DNA of 64,000 bases from Acidobacteriota bacterium (GTDB taxonomy: Bacteria; Acidobacteriota; Terriglobia; Bryobacterales; Bryobacteraceae), in the NCBI GenBank assembly GCA_016213775.1, contig JACQZR010000309.1, positions 62,001 through 126,000 of the forward strand. The letters run 5' to 3'. Shown piece by piece: positions 33,002 through 43,800 of the stretch; positions within the stretch are counted from its first letter, which is position 1; every line of letters begins with the position of its first letter. A program made the translations under genes and the position numbers. The notes beneath the pieces were generated by a model that saw only the letters and a program-made list of their open reading frames with translations, was not told where the DNA came from and made no database searches.

Positions 33002-33385
33002 GTGGCGTTTTCCGCTTACCTCGACCAGAAGATCCTTGAGAAAGCCTTCCTCGGACAAGACTTCCAGATCGCTGCGCGGTGGTGTAGTCTGCACACCGCC
33101 GATCCGGGCAAGACCGGACAGAACGAAGCCGCAGGCGGGCCGTACGCCAGGCTCGCCGCAGAGCAGTACACGCCCGTGGATGATAGTGGCAGCGCGAAAC
33201 GTGTCCGCAACGCAGTCGTTCTTTCGTTCCAGGTTCCAGCGGGCACGTACACGCATATCGGCATCTGGGACGCGCAAGGCGGTGGCAACTTCCTCGGCGG
33301 CGGTTCGCTCTCTGCGCCTGCCACGATGAACGACGGCGACTTTGTGATCGTTCGCGAGGACGACCTCTCGATCCTGCAGGACTAG
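33002..33385 (+). CDS. Phage structural protein (tail region)
   Basis: A 127-aa protein from GTG 33002 after GGAGAAG. It contains WCSLHTADPGKTGQNEAAGG, YARLAAEQYTPVDDSGSAKR and HIGIWDAQGGGNFLGGGSLS. The 'HTADPG' and 'ITHIGIWD' patterns mark a family of small phage proteins found next to tail-fibre genes, whose precise role I do not know. It is beta-rich and probably structural. Confidence 0.65.
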   Translation: MAFSAYLDQKILEKAFLGQDFQIAARWCSLHTADPGKTGQNEAAGGPYARLAAEQYTPVDDSGSAKRVRNAVVLSFQVPAGTYTHIGIWDAQGGGNFLGGGSLSAPATMNDGDFVIVREDDLSILQD

Positions 33386-33394
33386 GGGGCGCAC

Positions 33395-33871
33395 GTGTCC
33401 AACATTCGCACTCAATTCGGTCCCGTCACCAATTTCGAGATCACGCTTAACGGGCTCGCCTCCGGCGCCGCGCGCAGTTCGGCGAAAGTAGAGAACCAGA
33501 GCAGCCGCTACATCGATGCCCTCTGCCAGTTCAAAATTAAGCCCGCGACAGGCAGCCTCGGTGACCGCTACTCGGTGTACTTCCTTGCTTGGGGCGCGGC
33601 CGACGACGTGTCTCCTATCTTTCCCGCCGGCGTCACCGGTGTGGACGAGTCGGTCTCAGTTGCGCTCGAAACCGTCGCGATACGCCAGGTCGGCTCACTC
33701 TACGTCCCGAGTTCGGGCATTCTGATCAGCCCGCCATTCTCGGTCGCACAGGCCTTCGGGAACGTTCTTCCTCCTGCGTGGGGAGTACTGGCCGTGAACC
33801 GCTGCGGCCTGGCGCTGGATGCAACAGACAACATCGCCTTCTGGCGCGGCGTGCAGTTCGAGGTCGTCTGA
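33395..33871 (+). CDS. Hypothetical phage structural protein
   Basis: A 158-aa beta-rich protein from GTG 33395. It has polar loops and a repeated strand pattern (TNFEITLNGLASGAARSSAK, SVYFLAWGAADDVSPIFPAG, AVNRCGLALDATDNIAFWRG). The next gene starts in its stop codon. Probably a tail-tip or fibre-associated protein; no specific family recognised. Confidence 0.6.
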   Translation: MSNIRTQFGPVTNFEITLNGLASGAARSSAKVENQSSRYIDALCQFKIKPATGSLGDRYSVYFLAWGAADDVSPIFPAGVTGVDESVSVALETVAIRQVGSLYVPSSGILISPPFSVAQAFGNVLPPAWGVLAVNRCGLALDATDNIAFWRGVQFEVV

Positions 33872-35019
33872 TGCGGCACCTGCTCTTAAACTCCGATTCT
33901 GAAGCTCTGTTCCCTACTGGCCGGAGCGAACCACATCCCGATTTCGGCGCCCCGCTTTCCGATGGCTTGTATGCGCTGTGGATGCCGACCCTCGATCCGA
34001 GGATGTGGTTCAACCCCTGGCGGTTGAACGCGAAGCGTGCCGCGATTCCTTTTGAGTATTCGCCGGCGTATTTCCAGCGGCGAATGCTATTCGGCGCGGC
34101 GCCGGCCGGACTTACGCTCCCGACCGGATCGGGAGGCAACGTCTCAGGGCCGTTCGGCGCCGCGCTCGCATGCAGCAACGAACAGGTCGGTTGGTCCGGC
34201 AGTTCGATGGCCGATGCGCCGGCGTTCACCGGCGATGGAACGGGGAAGACGATCTCGGTCTGCGTATGGTTCCGGATCAACCGAGTGAATGGCACGGGGT
34301 TCCCTACAATTTGCAGCACCAGCTATACGACTGGTTGGTGGCTGGGCCTGCGAACGAGCACGGGCAAATACAAGGCCATCTTCCGCAACAGCACATCGCC
34401 GTATGGTCCCTTCGAGTGGGGCGCCTACAGCGCTGATTTTCAAAAGGTCAATTGCGTCTCCTTCGTCCTCCCCTTCGACGCCAACTCGACGGCCAGCGTG
34501 TACCACAACGGCGTCCTGGTTGCGCAGAGCACGCTTCCGAACGCGGGCGCGGCTTCGGGCAGTGCCTCGGTGTTTCCACTGTCGTCCTCTACGCCGGGCA
34601 TGTTCGTCGAGATCTTCGGTATTGCCTCGTGGACGCGGGCGCTGTACCAGGACGAGATGCGCCAACTGGTATCCGGACCACGCGTGCTGCTGGCAAAGCG
34701 TCAAAACTTCTGTTATGCGCCCTTCCTTGCTTGTCGTGGTGCGCAGGTTGCCGGTGACTCTGGCTTGGACTCGGACCGCCGCATCGGTAGACCACGAACG
34801 GCACAGATCGACGGGCACTCCAGCCACTTCGCAACACGCTACCGAGGATTCTCGCGCACAGCGCTGATCGCAGGCACGTCGAGTCTGCTCGCCCACCTCC
34901 GGCCCGCACCATCGCCCGCTCGCACCTGGCTGATACGGCGTGAGCCGCGTTCTATGTCAGTCCCCGCGGAGTCGCGCACATTCACGGTGCGGCCTGAAAA
35001 GAGGAGCATCGACGCGTGA
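33871..35019 (+). CDS. LamG/concanavalin-like fibre protein
   Basis: A 382-aa protein; ATG 33871 overlaps the preceding stop, so the much longer open frame upstream is not used. Residues about 110-275 form a LamG/jelly-roll domain (KTISVCVWFRINRVNGTG, WWLGLRTSTGKYKAIFRNS, GMFVEIFGIASWTRALYQDE). Such domains bind carbohydrates and are common in phage fibres. The C-terminal 100 residues are Arg/Ser-rich and disordered-looking. A role in surface binding is inferred. Confidence 0.7.
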   Translation: MRHLLLNSDSEALFPTGRSEPHPDFGAPLSDGLYALWMPTLDPRMWFNPWRLNAKRAAIPFEYSPAYFQRRMLFGAAPAGLTLPTGSGGNVSGPFGAALACSNEQVGWSGSSMADAPAFTGDGTGKTISVCVWFRINRVNGTGFPTICSTSYTTGWWLGLRTSTGKYKAIFRNSTSPYGPFEWGAYSADFQKVNCVSFVLPFDANSTASVYHNGVLVAQSTLPNAGAASGSASVFPLSSSTPGMFVEIFGIASWTRALYQDEMRQLVSGPRVLLAKRQNFCYAPFLACRGAQVAGDSGLDSDRRIGRPRTAQIDGHSSHFATRYRGFSRTALIAGTSSLLAHLRPAPSPARTWLIRREPRSMSVPAESRTFTVRPEKRSIDA

Positions 35020-35279
35020 CGTTCACGAAGGACCCGAACGCGGTTCTTGATTACTCACTCGACTGGACCCGGTGGCTCAATGGCGACGCGATCGCCACCA
35101 GCGAGTGGATCGTCCCTGATGGTTTGGTCAAGGTCACTGACAGCCGGACCACGAAGCTAGCGACGATATGGCTGTCCGGCGGCTTGGCGGGCCAGTCGTA
35201 CACGATCACCAACCGGATCACGACGACGGGCGGTCGGACTGAAGACCGCTCGTTCGCCGTGAAAGTCGAAGAACGCTAA
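35016..35279 (+). CDS. Small Ig-like fibre/tail adaptor protein
   Basis: An 87-aa beta-sandwich-like protein, GTG 35016 overlapping the upstream stop. The order TFTKDPNAVLDYSLDWTRWL, ATIWLSGGLAGQSYTITNRI and EDRSFAVKVEER resembles short phage proteins with an Ig-like fold that attach fibres. Family assignment tentative. Confidence 0.6.
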   Translation: MTFTKDPNAVLDYSLDWTRWLNGDAIATSEWIVPDGLVKVTDSRTTKLATIWLSGGLAGQSYTITNRITTTGGRTEDRSFAVKVEER

Positions 35280-35310
35280 CACCTCACTCTCAACCAAGAA
35301 AGGAACTTCC

Positions 35311-35706
35311 ATGAAACGTGGAATTGTGCTCGTCATTTTGTGTCTCGCACTCGCGGCGCTGATCGCCGCGCAAACTGGATCACCGTTGCTCCTCCCGGTG
35401 TGGAATGGCGCTCGGTACGTCTTCGCGAAACTCGGCCCCACCCTGGTGCTCAACGGCAACCAGCTTGACGTTCTGCTGCCGCCAACTCCAGTCCGGCGTG
35501 TCGATGTGCTGTTGATCTACGACACCACCGTCGCCGGATGGAAACTGCCGGCAGGCGCCACGAATATCGCGGTCTATGTGAACGGTCTCCGATACCGGCA
35601 GGGCAACGACTACGTGGTCACCGCCGGCGTGATCAAAGCGCAGTTCGACAATATGCTTCCAGAGTTCCAGGTCACTTGCGACTTCGACACACCTCCAAGC
35701 CAATGA
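35311..35706 (+). CDS. Small protein with N-terminal signal-like helix
   Basis: A 131-aa protein from ATG 35311 after AAAGGAA. The N-terminus (MKRGIVLVILCLALAALIAA) is a signal peptide or membrane anchor, without an obvious lipobox. The rest is beta-rich (NIAVYVNGLRYRQGNDYVVT, FQVTCDFDTPP). A secreted or membrane-linked protein inside a tail-gene block is unusual. It could be a lysis or host-surface modification factor; function unknown. Confidence 0.55.
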   Translation: MKRGIVLVILCLALAALIAAQTGSPLLLPVWNGARYVFAKLGPTLVLNGNQLDVLLPPTPVRRVDVLLIYDTTVAGWKLPAGATNIAVYVNGLRYRQGNDYVVTAGVIKAQFDNMLPEFQVTCDFDTPPSQ

Positions 35707-35984
35707 CGAAGAGCGAAGCCGCGCGCCTGAAGCCGTACCTCCACGAGTGTGTTTGCGGGCGCGTGTACGAGTCACGGTACAGGCGCAGGGTGCTCGAATG
35801 CATACGCTGCCGACGTCGCCGTAATGCGCTCGATGCGAAGAAGCGGCGGGCAGATCCAGCGTACGCGGCGCGGTGGCGAGCACTCACCGTCATCGCCCGC
35901 GCGTGGCGGCACTTCGGTCATATCGCCCTTGATCTGTTCGGACCAGACGCCAATCTGAGAAGCAGCCTCAGCAGTATCCCATGA
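35703..35984 (+). CDS. Small zinc-finger-like basic protein
   Basis: A 93-aa Arg-rich protein; ATG 35703 overlaps the previous stop. CVCGRVYESRYRRRVLECIRC supplies two Cys pairs (C-x-C and C-x2-C), a likely zinc ribbon. The rest is helical and basic. It could bind nucleic acid. Its stop overlaps the endolysin start. Confidence 0.55.
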   Translation: MTKSEAARLKPYLHECVCGRVYESRYRRRVLECIRCRRRRNALDAKKRRADPAYAARWRALTVIARAWRHFGHIALDLFGPDANLRSSLSSIP

Positions 35985-36463
35985 CTAACAACAGAAGCCA
36001 GCGGCTCGCCGAGGTCGCCAAGATCGCAGTGCGCCTTGAAGGCGAGACCGGGATTCCCGCGCGCATGCTCATTGCGCAGTGGGCCATCGAATCGCGTTGG
36101 GGAGCAAAGCCCGTCGGCCATTTCAATTTCTTCGGGATAAAGCGCGCCAAGCGGCACACCAAGTGCTGCACCGTCGAGACTCGCGAGGTGATCAACGGCA
36201 AGGACGTGACGCGCGTATGTGAATTCGCGGATTACGAGTCCCTCGAGGAATCCTGCCGCGATTACGCGTGGCTCATCACTCACGGTCCGCCCTACCTTGC
36301 GGCGTGGCAGAAGTACCAGCAGGAAGGCGACCCTGGCGACCTGGTCATGTCGGTCGCGCGCGTCTACGCCACCGATCCGAACTACGCTCGCCTTGCTTCC
36401 CAGATTGCCGGGCAGACGAACGTAGCGGCCGCCATTGAAGCGGCGAGAGCAACCCGTGCCTGA
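35981..36463 (+). CDS. Phage endolysin, glucosaminidase (FlgJ-type) family
   Basis: A 160-aa protein with the lysozyme-like glucosaminidase core: IPARMLIAQWAIESRWGAKP carries the catalytic Glu (about residue 38), followed by HFNFFGIKRAKRH and YESLEESCRDYAWLITHGPP. It should cut peptidoglycan glycan chains. There is no signal peptide, so it needs a holin, or acts as a tail-associated muralytic enzyme given its place between tail genes. Confidence 0.85.
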   Translation: MTNNRSQRLAEVAKIAVRLEGETGIPARMLIAQWAIESRWGAKPVGHFNFFGIKRAKRHTKCCTVETREVINGKDVTRVCEFADYESLEESCRDYAWLITHGPPYLAAWQKYQQEGDPGDLVMSVARVYATDPNYARLASQIAGQTNVAAAIEAARATRA

Positions 36464-39400
36464 CTACATTGGCAACATCGAAGTGCCGGAGATCGTTCCG
36501 TCCGGCACGTTCCCCATCGTTCCGGACTACGGCTACGGCCACGCGGTCCGTCCCGAGGTCGTGGTCCATCAGTTCGGAAGCGGCAACGCGAAGATCGAGC
36601 AGCGCTTCCTCATGGGGAACGGTGCGCAGCGATTCTCCGTGCGACGCGCCTCGCTCAAGGAGTTGGATCGGATCGCGCTCCGCAACTTCTGGGAGTCGAA
36701 GTACGGTCCCTACGGCGCGTTCACCTATAACGCGCCCAACGACGACGGCAACGGAACCACGCCGTACACCTGCCGCTTCGCCAACGAGCCTCTGTCCTGG
36801 GAGATGCTCAGGGACGATCTGTGCTCGATCGGCGTCACACTCATCGAGATCCCGGCGAGCTCGCCGACGTACACCGTCAACTCCGCGGTCCTGCGGTTCC
36901 CGTCCGAGGCGCTCAAAACCGCCCTTCTGTCCCAAGTTCAGCAGATCATCCCTCTGGTTAAGATCCAGCCCCACCAATCCGGCTATCCAGCGATCTACCT
37001 CTCCGATCGCCGTTGCACCGTTGGTGGCCAGTTGTACCAGGCACGCCTGTTAGGTTACGACGGCATCTCCCAGGGCATGGGCAACGAGGCTGACCAAGCG
37101 TCGTTCACCTTCGGTAACGCCGATCGTGTGATGCGCGACTTCGCCAACGACGTGGATCTGTTCCGCGCCTCGATCGAGTTCTCGCTCTTCCACGTCCCGC
37201 TCGGCCAGACTGCCGGCACCAAGATCGATCTTTGGAAGGGTGAGATCGTCGATTGGGCACTCGACGCCGGCCCGGAGTTCAAGGTCAGCGCAGCGGACGG
37301 ACTGTACGAACTGAACCTGCCGTACCCGTGCCGCAAGATCACACGCTCCTGCTGGAAGCCTTTCGATTCGCAGGTCTGCCCCTACTCTACTACCGGAGCG
37401 CTCGATCTGGTTCACTTCCCGAACGCAGACGCGTCCAAATGCGACAAAGGTTACGAGACCGACAACGGGTGCCTCGCGCACGGCATGAAGCGCTACCACG
37501 GCGGCATCGTCGCGGAGCCGCAGGCTGTCCGCATCAAGGACAATTCGACCGGCACCTGGGGCTTCGGGCGGTCCACAATCACCAGCGTCTCGCTGATCGC
37601 GGACTCGATCTACGATCAATTGGTTGCGGAGGTCTACACCGACTCCGACATGCCGGTCAACGCGAAGATGGCGGCAGGCCGCGACGAGAGCGACTTCTAC
37701 GAGGGCATGGCCATCGTCTGCGAGGGGCCGGTGACGTTCGGCACGGGCCACAAGCTCGATGGCCAGGAGAACCACGTCCCATACAGCCCGCGTGCGATCC
37801 CCGGTAACGATCCGGCTGGCGCGACTGACTTCTTCTCGCTCGATGAGTCGGGCAACAGCATCCCCAGCAAGCCGCCCGATAAGCAGTGGCGGTACGTCTA
37901 CTCCGGCAACAGCACATACCTCGACAACTTCGCGGCCGGAACCGCGTTTGTGGTGATCCGGCGCTCCGACGCCAAGGGCCTCCAGTTGTCCCGCCTGGGC
38001 GAGCACCAGATGGAGGTCATCGTCCAGTTGGGGATGAAGGGCTGGGAGTGGACGTCGCCAGGCGTACGGGCCTATGGCGCGCCGCTCACCAACCCGGTGT
38101 GGATCGCCATCAACATGCTGCTACGCGCGCGTGGCCTACGGCTTCGTGAGGATGCCACACCGCAGCAGTTGGATCTGGCCGAGACGCTCTTCGATGTGGA
38201 TGCCGCCATGGCGGCCGCCACGATCTGCAATAAGTCGGTGACGAAGCTCGTCGGTACCGGCAGTGAGACGCAGTTCCGATTCCGCGGCGTGATCCAGGAG
38301 GAGAAGCCGCTCCGCGATTGGATTCAGGAAGTTCTGATGAACTGCCTGGGCTATTACACGTTCACGTTCGGCAAGCTCAAGGTCGGCGTGCGGGTAAACA
38401 GCAGCGCGGTCGAGGCCTTCACCGAGGGCAACATCCTGTTCCAGTCGCTCGAACTGGCTCCGGCCAAGCCATCATTCAACCATCTGACGGCCAACTTCGC
38501 TGACGAGGATTACAAGTTCGTTGGCAACGCGGTCACGGTCTATGACATCGACCACGCGACGCAGATCGGCGGCGCTGCAGGCCCGCTGTTCCTGAAGTCG
38601 AACGTCAACCTCGCCGGCACGTTCACCAAGTCGCAGGCGGCGCGGATCGTCTCCGTCCGGATGCGCGAGGAGTTGGGCGGCATCACGGCGACGGAATGGA
38701 AGCGCGCGCGTGAGGTGACGTTCAAGACCACGGTCCTGGCGCTCAACACTGAACCGGGGATGGTCTGTTCGATGACGCATCCGGATATGCCCGGCGGCGC
38801 GGGAGAGTTTCGGATCGTCTCCTGGACGCTCAACGGCGACGGATCGATCACGATCAAGGGACGCACGACGACCGATAGCATGTACGACCTGGTCGCCGGC
38901 CCCAAACCCGCCGACGTGGTTCCGGACGAGGTGCCCGAAGAGATCCTGATCGACACTGGCGTGCCTGGTGTTGTCCTGGGAACACCCAGCCTCTCCGACT
39001 ACGGCACGTTTGTGATGGACAACCTCGAGGTGCAGCCGGACGCTTCGGGCAACGCCAATATTGTCGGTGCACACGAGGTCGCCATGGGCCTGTATTACGT
39101 GGATGAACTCGCCACCGACCTGTGGGCCAGCATCGACGCGGACCTGGACGACTCCACCGACCCGGTGACGGTCAACTGCACCGTGAACCCGGAGACTTCG
39201 CGCGTGCTCCGCATTGGCGACTTCATCGTCTTCAACGACGAGGCCGCAGATGCGAACCATTCCGGCCGGCGCTCGTATGAGTGCGCGCAGATCGTTGGCC
39301 CAGGAGATACCGGCGACGTGGTGCCCACTGGATCGTTCCAGATCCAGCGCGCCTATCCGGGCGTCGATCCGGGCTATGCCACCTTCGGCACGTTCCGCTG

Positions 39401-40280
39401 CGCGCACCTCGCCGGCATCCGGTTCTACAAGCTCGACATGAAACTGTTCACGATGGCAGTGAAGCGCGGCTTCTTCCGCACGCCGGGACTGCCGCCCAGG
39501 ATCGTGGCGACGCTTCCTTCAGCCTGCATCGTGGCCGCGCTGGTCGGTGTGGCCAACCACTTCGGGTACGGCCCGTTCACGGTGTTCCCGCTGTCGCATC
39601 ACAACGAGCCCTATATTCCTGGCGACCGGACGTGCTCTGGCGGGGCGTACACGTTCCAGATCCAGGGTCCGCTCTCAGCCCAGGAGAACGTGGCGATCCC
39701 GATGAAGGTCCACGACGCGGCATCGATCCGCTGCGTGTTCGCCTATGTGCAGCAGGGCACGAGCGACGGCCAGAGCGCGTATCTGGTGAAGTTCAGCCGG
39801 GACGACGGCGCGACGTGGCAAACGCTGGAATACATGGGAATCGCGCAAGCGCTGCCGACTGCGTACAAGAACACCTACGACTTCCTCGTCCAGAACGAGG
39901 GCTACGGGAAGCCCGACACGCGCCGACTGCCGTACAACGACTTCGGCATCGCGCTCGCGGAGGTAATCACCGCGAGCGGATCGCCGCAGACCGTACAGAC
40001 CGCCTCGTACGGCGCAAACCGCCTGGGTCTGGAGGTGGGCGAGTTTGTCCACGTGGGGCCTGGCACTGCCAACGAGGAGTACGTGCAGGTGGTGGTGGCC
40101 GATCCGGACAACCAGACGTTCGACGCGATCTTCACTAAGGACCACGGGGCTGGCGAGCGCGTGCGGCCGACCATCTGGCCCACGCCGATTCTGCGCGAAG
40201 GCGACGCCCTCGCCTTCGACATCCTGTCGGTAGCGTCGCCCGATCCGGGCTCGGACCTGACGGTGGTTATTCAGACATAG
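36456..40280 (+). CDS. Tail-tip/hub protein (gpM/gpL/gpJ-like fusion)
   Basis: A 1274-aa protein; GTG 36456 overlaps the endolysin stop (an in-frame TTG lies at 36435). The N-terminal 130 residues resemble DUF2460/gpM tail proteins (SLKELDRIALRNFWESKYGP). Residues about 150-350 resemble the DUF2163/gpL module, with a cysteine set CRKITRSCWKPFDSQVC and later C-x6-7-C that may hold a metal centre. The remaining part is beta-rich and hub-like (about 500-1270). It probably forms the tail tip and receptor-contact platform. Confidence 0.7.
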   Translation: MPDYIGNIEVPEIVPSGTFPIVPDYGYGHAVRPEVVVHQFGSGNAKIEQRFLMGNGAQRFSVRRASLKELDRIALRNFWESKYGPYGAFTYNAPNDDGNGTTPYTCRFANEPLSWEMLRDDLCSIGVTLIEIPASSPTYTVNSAVLRFPSEALKTALLSQVQQIIPLVKIQPHQSGYPAIYLSDRRCTVGGQLYQARLLGYDGISQGMGNEADQASFTFGNADRVMRDFANDVDLFRASIEFSLFHVPLGQTAGTKIDLWKGEIVDWALDAGPEFKVSAADGLYELNLPYPCRKITRSCWKPFDSQVCPYSTTGALDLVHFPNADASKCDKGYETDNGCLAHGMKRYHGGIVAEPQAVRIKDNSTGTWGFGRSTITSVSLIADSIYDQLVAEVYTDSDMPVNAKMAAGRDESDFYEGMAIVCEGPVTFGTGHKLDGQENHVPYSPRAIPGNDPAGATDFFSLDESGNSIPSKPPDKQWRYVYSGNSTYLDNFAAGTAFVVIRRSDAKGLQLSRLGEHQMEVIVQLGMKGWEWTSPGVRAYGAPLTNPVWIAINMLLRARGLRLREDATPQQLDLAETLFDVDAAMAAATICNKSVTKLVGTGSETQFRFRGVIQEEKPLRDWIQEVLMNCLGYYTFTFGKLKVGVRVNSSAVEAFTEGNILFQSLELAPAKPSFNHLTANFADEDYKFVGNAVTVYDIDHATQIGGAAGPLFLKSNVNLAGTFTKSQAARIVSVRMREELGGITATEWKRAREVTFKTTVLALNTEPGMVCSMTHPDMPGGAGEFRIVSWTLNGDGSITIKGRTTTDSMYDLVAGPKPADVVPDEVPEEILIDTGVPGVVLGTPSLSDYGTFVMDNLEVQPDASGNANIVGAHEVAMGLYYVDELATDLWASIDADLDDSTDPVTVNCTVNPETSRVLRIGDFIVFNDEAADANHSGRRSYECAQIVGPGDTGDVVPTGSFQIQRAYPGVDPGYATFGTFRCAHLAGIRFYKLDMKLFTMAVKRGFFRTPGLPPRIVATLPSACIVAALVGVANHFGYGPFTVFPLSHHNEPYIPGDRTCSGGAYTFQIQGPLSAQENVAIPMKVHDAASIRCVFAYVQQGTSDGQSAYLVKFSRDDGATWQTLEYMGIAQALPTAYKNTYDFLVQNEGYGKPDTRRLPYNDFGIALAEVITASGSPQTVQTASYGANRLGLEVGEFVHVGPGTANEEYVQVVVADPDNQTFDAIFTKDHGAGERVRPTIWPTPILREGDALAFDILSVASPDPGSDLTVVIQT

Positions 40281-40298
40281 TCGATCACTCTCGGTCCT

Positions 40299-40767
40299 TC
40301 AGCTTGTGATCCGATGCCCGAAGACTGATTCGCGCTTGACGCGGTCCCACTCCTTTTTCAAATACGACTGCGTGGCGTCTCGCAGTTCAATGAGTGCCCG
40401 CTGCAACTGATCCGTTTTGTGCCGGTCAGTTAGAGCGGGTATCTGTTCAAGCAGCGTAGCAATGCGCTTGTCGACGTCATCGTTTGGATTTGAGGTGGAG
40501 CGTAATCTGCACACGGAGGATATCGCACTCCTGGATGAGGCGCCTGGATTCAGTCTCATCGAGCGGTGTAATCGCCCAATGGTATGTCAACCCGATGAAT
40601 CGGGATACCTTGTCCCTCAGAGAGTCAATCCACTTCATGCGAGAAGCCGTCACCGTATTCACATACGCGGATCGGCGCGTGTTCGCGAGGCTGTACATCA
40701 AGTTGACTACTGCCACCACTAGGGTTGCGAGAATTGCGACCAAGCTCAGCCAATCTTTCGTTTCCAT
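40299..40767 (-). pseudogene. Frameshifted small membrane protein (moron)
   Basis: Two leftward frames form one gene. The first (start 40767) has an N-terminal membrane helix (DWLSLVAILATLVVAVVNLM), the 'NTRRSAYVNTVTASRMKWID' motif and ends after TLHLKSKR. The second continues in another frame with NPNDDVDKRIATLLEQIPAL to the stop at 40299. Removing one base from the three-base A run (complement of 40489-40491) gives TLHLNPNDDVDKR and restores a 155-aa reading frame. Intact proteins of this type are single-pass membrane proteins of unknown role. It sits between two fibre genes, opposite in strand. Confidence 0.7.
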
Positions 40768-40840
40768 CGGTTCGTCTGCCTCTCCACTCTCAACTTAGTG
40801 TAGAAGCGCTTTAGCCCACTGAATCGGGCCACTCCTGACG

Positions 40841-43800
40841 ATGTCCGATCCACTCCACATCTTCGACCCGCGCCGGAACTTTCAAACCCAAGGGTTCACC
40901 GGCAAGGGCGCGACGACCACGATGTACGACGCCACCGAGACCGGTGTGTCCATCTCGGGCATCTTTCAGGCTCCGGATGATTTCGCGGTCCTGTGCTGGT
41001 GGAACGCTTACGAATATTTCAACCACCTGCGGTGCAAGCACCTTCCCAGGACCGACCTCGCCGGCCTGAAGCTCGAATTCGACATTGAGTACGACCACGT
41101 GCTCGATGGCGCGATGCGCTTGGACGCCGCCAAGTACCCATCCGTCTCCTGGGACGCCATGACGTTCGTCTGCGGCAAGGGGATTGCGCCGGACGACATC
41201 TACGAGGTGCGGTTGCTCGATCACGCGACGGTCGCCTCCGGCAACGAGACGCCAGCCAGTGTGGAAATCGATCTGACCGGCGAGGAACCAGCGCAGGGAA
41301 CCGACTATCTCCATCTACACTTCCGCGACGCACGGTACACGATCACCAGCGTGGAGTGCCGGTTCGAGACGCAACTGACCAGCGACGTCCAGCCGGCGAC
41401 GGATGTGGGCGGCAATCTGCTGCCCGTCGACCTCCATGTGGACGACGCCAACGGATTCGCGGTGGGCGACATGGCCTGGGTCGAACGCACGGGCGCGAAC
41501 GAGGAATTGGTCCTCGTGCTGGAGGTCAACCAGGTCCTCGGGTTCATCCGTGCACGGATCACGATGACGCATGCCAACGACAGTTACGTGACGCGCAAGA
41601 CCGTCGCCAGGCAGGCGGCACAGAAGCTCGCGACGCTCATCAACACGGCAGGCGAACCGGTCGCCGGCAGGTTCGGCCCGGACCAGACCGCCGTCATCGA
41701 GGCCAGCGCTACCGGCTACACAGGCGGCGCGACGCTCACACTCGCATTCAAGACGGCCGCGCTTCCGGCAGGACGCTATGGCATGCTCGGGAACCTGGAC
41801 CGCGTGCTCGTCACGTCCGGACACGATGGCGCGGGCACTCAGGCGCTCACATGGTCTCAGCCCGGTACATATCGGTTCATCGGCGGGGACGACAACACGA
41901 AGTACCACATCACGCTCGACTTCACGCAGCCACTCACGGACAAGCAAAGCCACACCGTCCCGATAAACGACTGCCGGAAGATCTATATGGTCTTTGCGCC
42001 ACACTTCGAACAGAGCGAAAGAGAACTGGAGGACGGTTGCTTCCTCACCTCCGGGGTTGGTCCGTCCGATACCGTGTGGCAGGTTGACGACTCCTCGAAG
42101 CTCTCCGGAGGCCGGTACTTCATCGGTACGCCGACCGCCGAAGAGCGCGTGCGCCTCATCTCCATGGACTCGCCAACGCAAGTCACAGTGGAGCGCGGCT
42201 ATCAATCTTCGACGCCTTGCTCCTGGGCGGCGGGCGCGCGCATGAAGAAGCTCTCTCCGCAAAGCGGTTTTGCGAGCGATGTGGAATGGGGCTGCACGAT
42301 CTCGAACATCACGGTCACGGGCGACGGCAGTCTGAAGGTCGGCGGGGCGGCGGCCAGGATCGAGGAATCCGACGCACGATGCACGTACACAGGCTATTGG
42401 GAGAAGTACTCTTATGGCTCTGGGTGGCCGAGCCAGTGGTGGTCCACAGGGCACGCACGGCGTTGCGCGCCTTCTTCTGCGTTGGATGTCCGGAAAGTCT
42501 CCCTGCGCTATTCATACACGCAGCAGCACGATCTGTATCTTGGGACTTTCCTCAACACGGATTGCGGCAAAATCAGTATCTCCGTGGACGGCGATGCGCC
42601 CACCGTGCACGACCTGTTCCTCAGCGAGTACGGCGGCACCACGGCCAACATCAAACTCCGCGGCGCAGTTGCGGCCGGAACACACACGGTCGAGATCACC
42701 GCGCTGTTTGAGAGGCACGCCTCGAGCAGCGGCTATTACTTCTACTTCGATTACCTGTGGCCTCTCGTGCCGGTCGATGTTCCGGACGCGCCGCAGGAGT
42801 ACTTGGACGTCTCGCTTGCCATCGATTTCGACACCGACCACGGCTACAAGAAGCCCCCGGCCTGGCACCTGTGGCAACTCCAGAAGCTCGGCTTCAAGGG
42901 TCACGCCGACGTCTATATGGGTGTCTTCTGGAATAACAAGCGCAGGCGCGTGGGCGCCACATACCCGTACGCGACAATCGCGTTCTCCGGCACGCCGTCT
43001 CCCGGCGACGTGGTCTGGTTCTCGATCGGTGATACCAGGATCAACCACGCCATCGGCTACGGGGAGACGCTTCAGCAGATCGTCTCCCACATGCGCGCCG
43101 CGATCAACGGCATGTTCGCGGGCGTCTGGGCCGACGACAACTTCGGCACGAGCACCACGCTTCGTATCCAGTCGAAGGCCCCCTCGTGGACGTTCACGGG
43201 CCTGGCAGTCAGCACTCCGAATTCCGTGACGCTCACGCTGACCAACCAGATGGGGACGCCCGGCACGGAGGGCGATTGGGAGATGATCGACTCCGTTACT
43301 CCTGTCATGACGGAGGGCGCCCGCCGGTGGATTCGTGACCTCGCCGGCCAATTTCAGGCGGCGGGCATCAAGGCATCGTTCGCGTTCTCGATGGAATGCT
43401 ATAACCCGCCCGCTGCGATGCGCGCGAAGTATCTCTCGTACAGCGGCGGTGTGGTTAGTCCCGGCGCCGATGTGTTCTTGCAGATCCCGTCGCATCAAAT
43501 GCATTTCGGCACGCACGTCCGGAACTATCTGAAGCAGATGTATAAGGAGTGCGCCGATCAGATCGCGGCGGCGGGCGCGCCGGTCATCCTGCTGTTCGGC
43601 GAAACGCAGTACTGGTATTTCGACAACCAGGCAGAGGACCCGAACGGCGGCATGGGCTTCTACGACGAGGAGGCCATCAGCGACTTCAGCACGAGGTACG
43701 GCCACCAGATCTGGCCGTTCCGGACCAACAACGACGATCCGGCCGGCGACCCATCGCACCAGTATGAGACGGCGAACTTCCTGCGCGACCGCATCTGGGC

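Noticed and set aside
33589-33870. Extended N-terminus for the LamG protein
   Set aside because: It overlaps the previous gene in another frame and is Arg-rich; ATG 33871 couples to that gene's stop.
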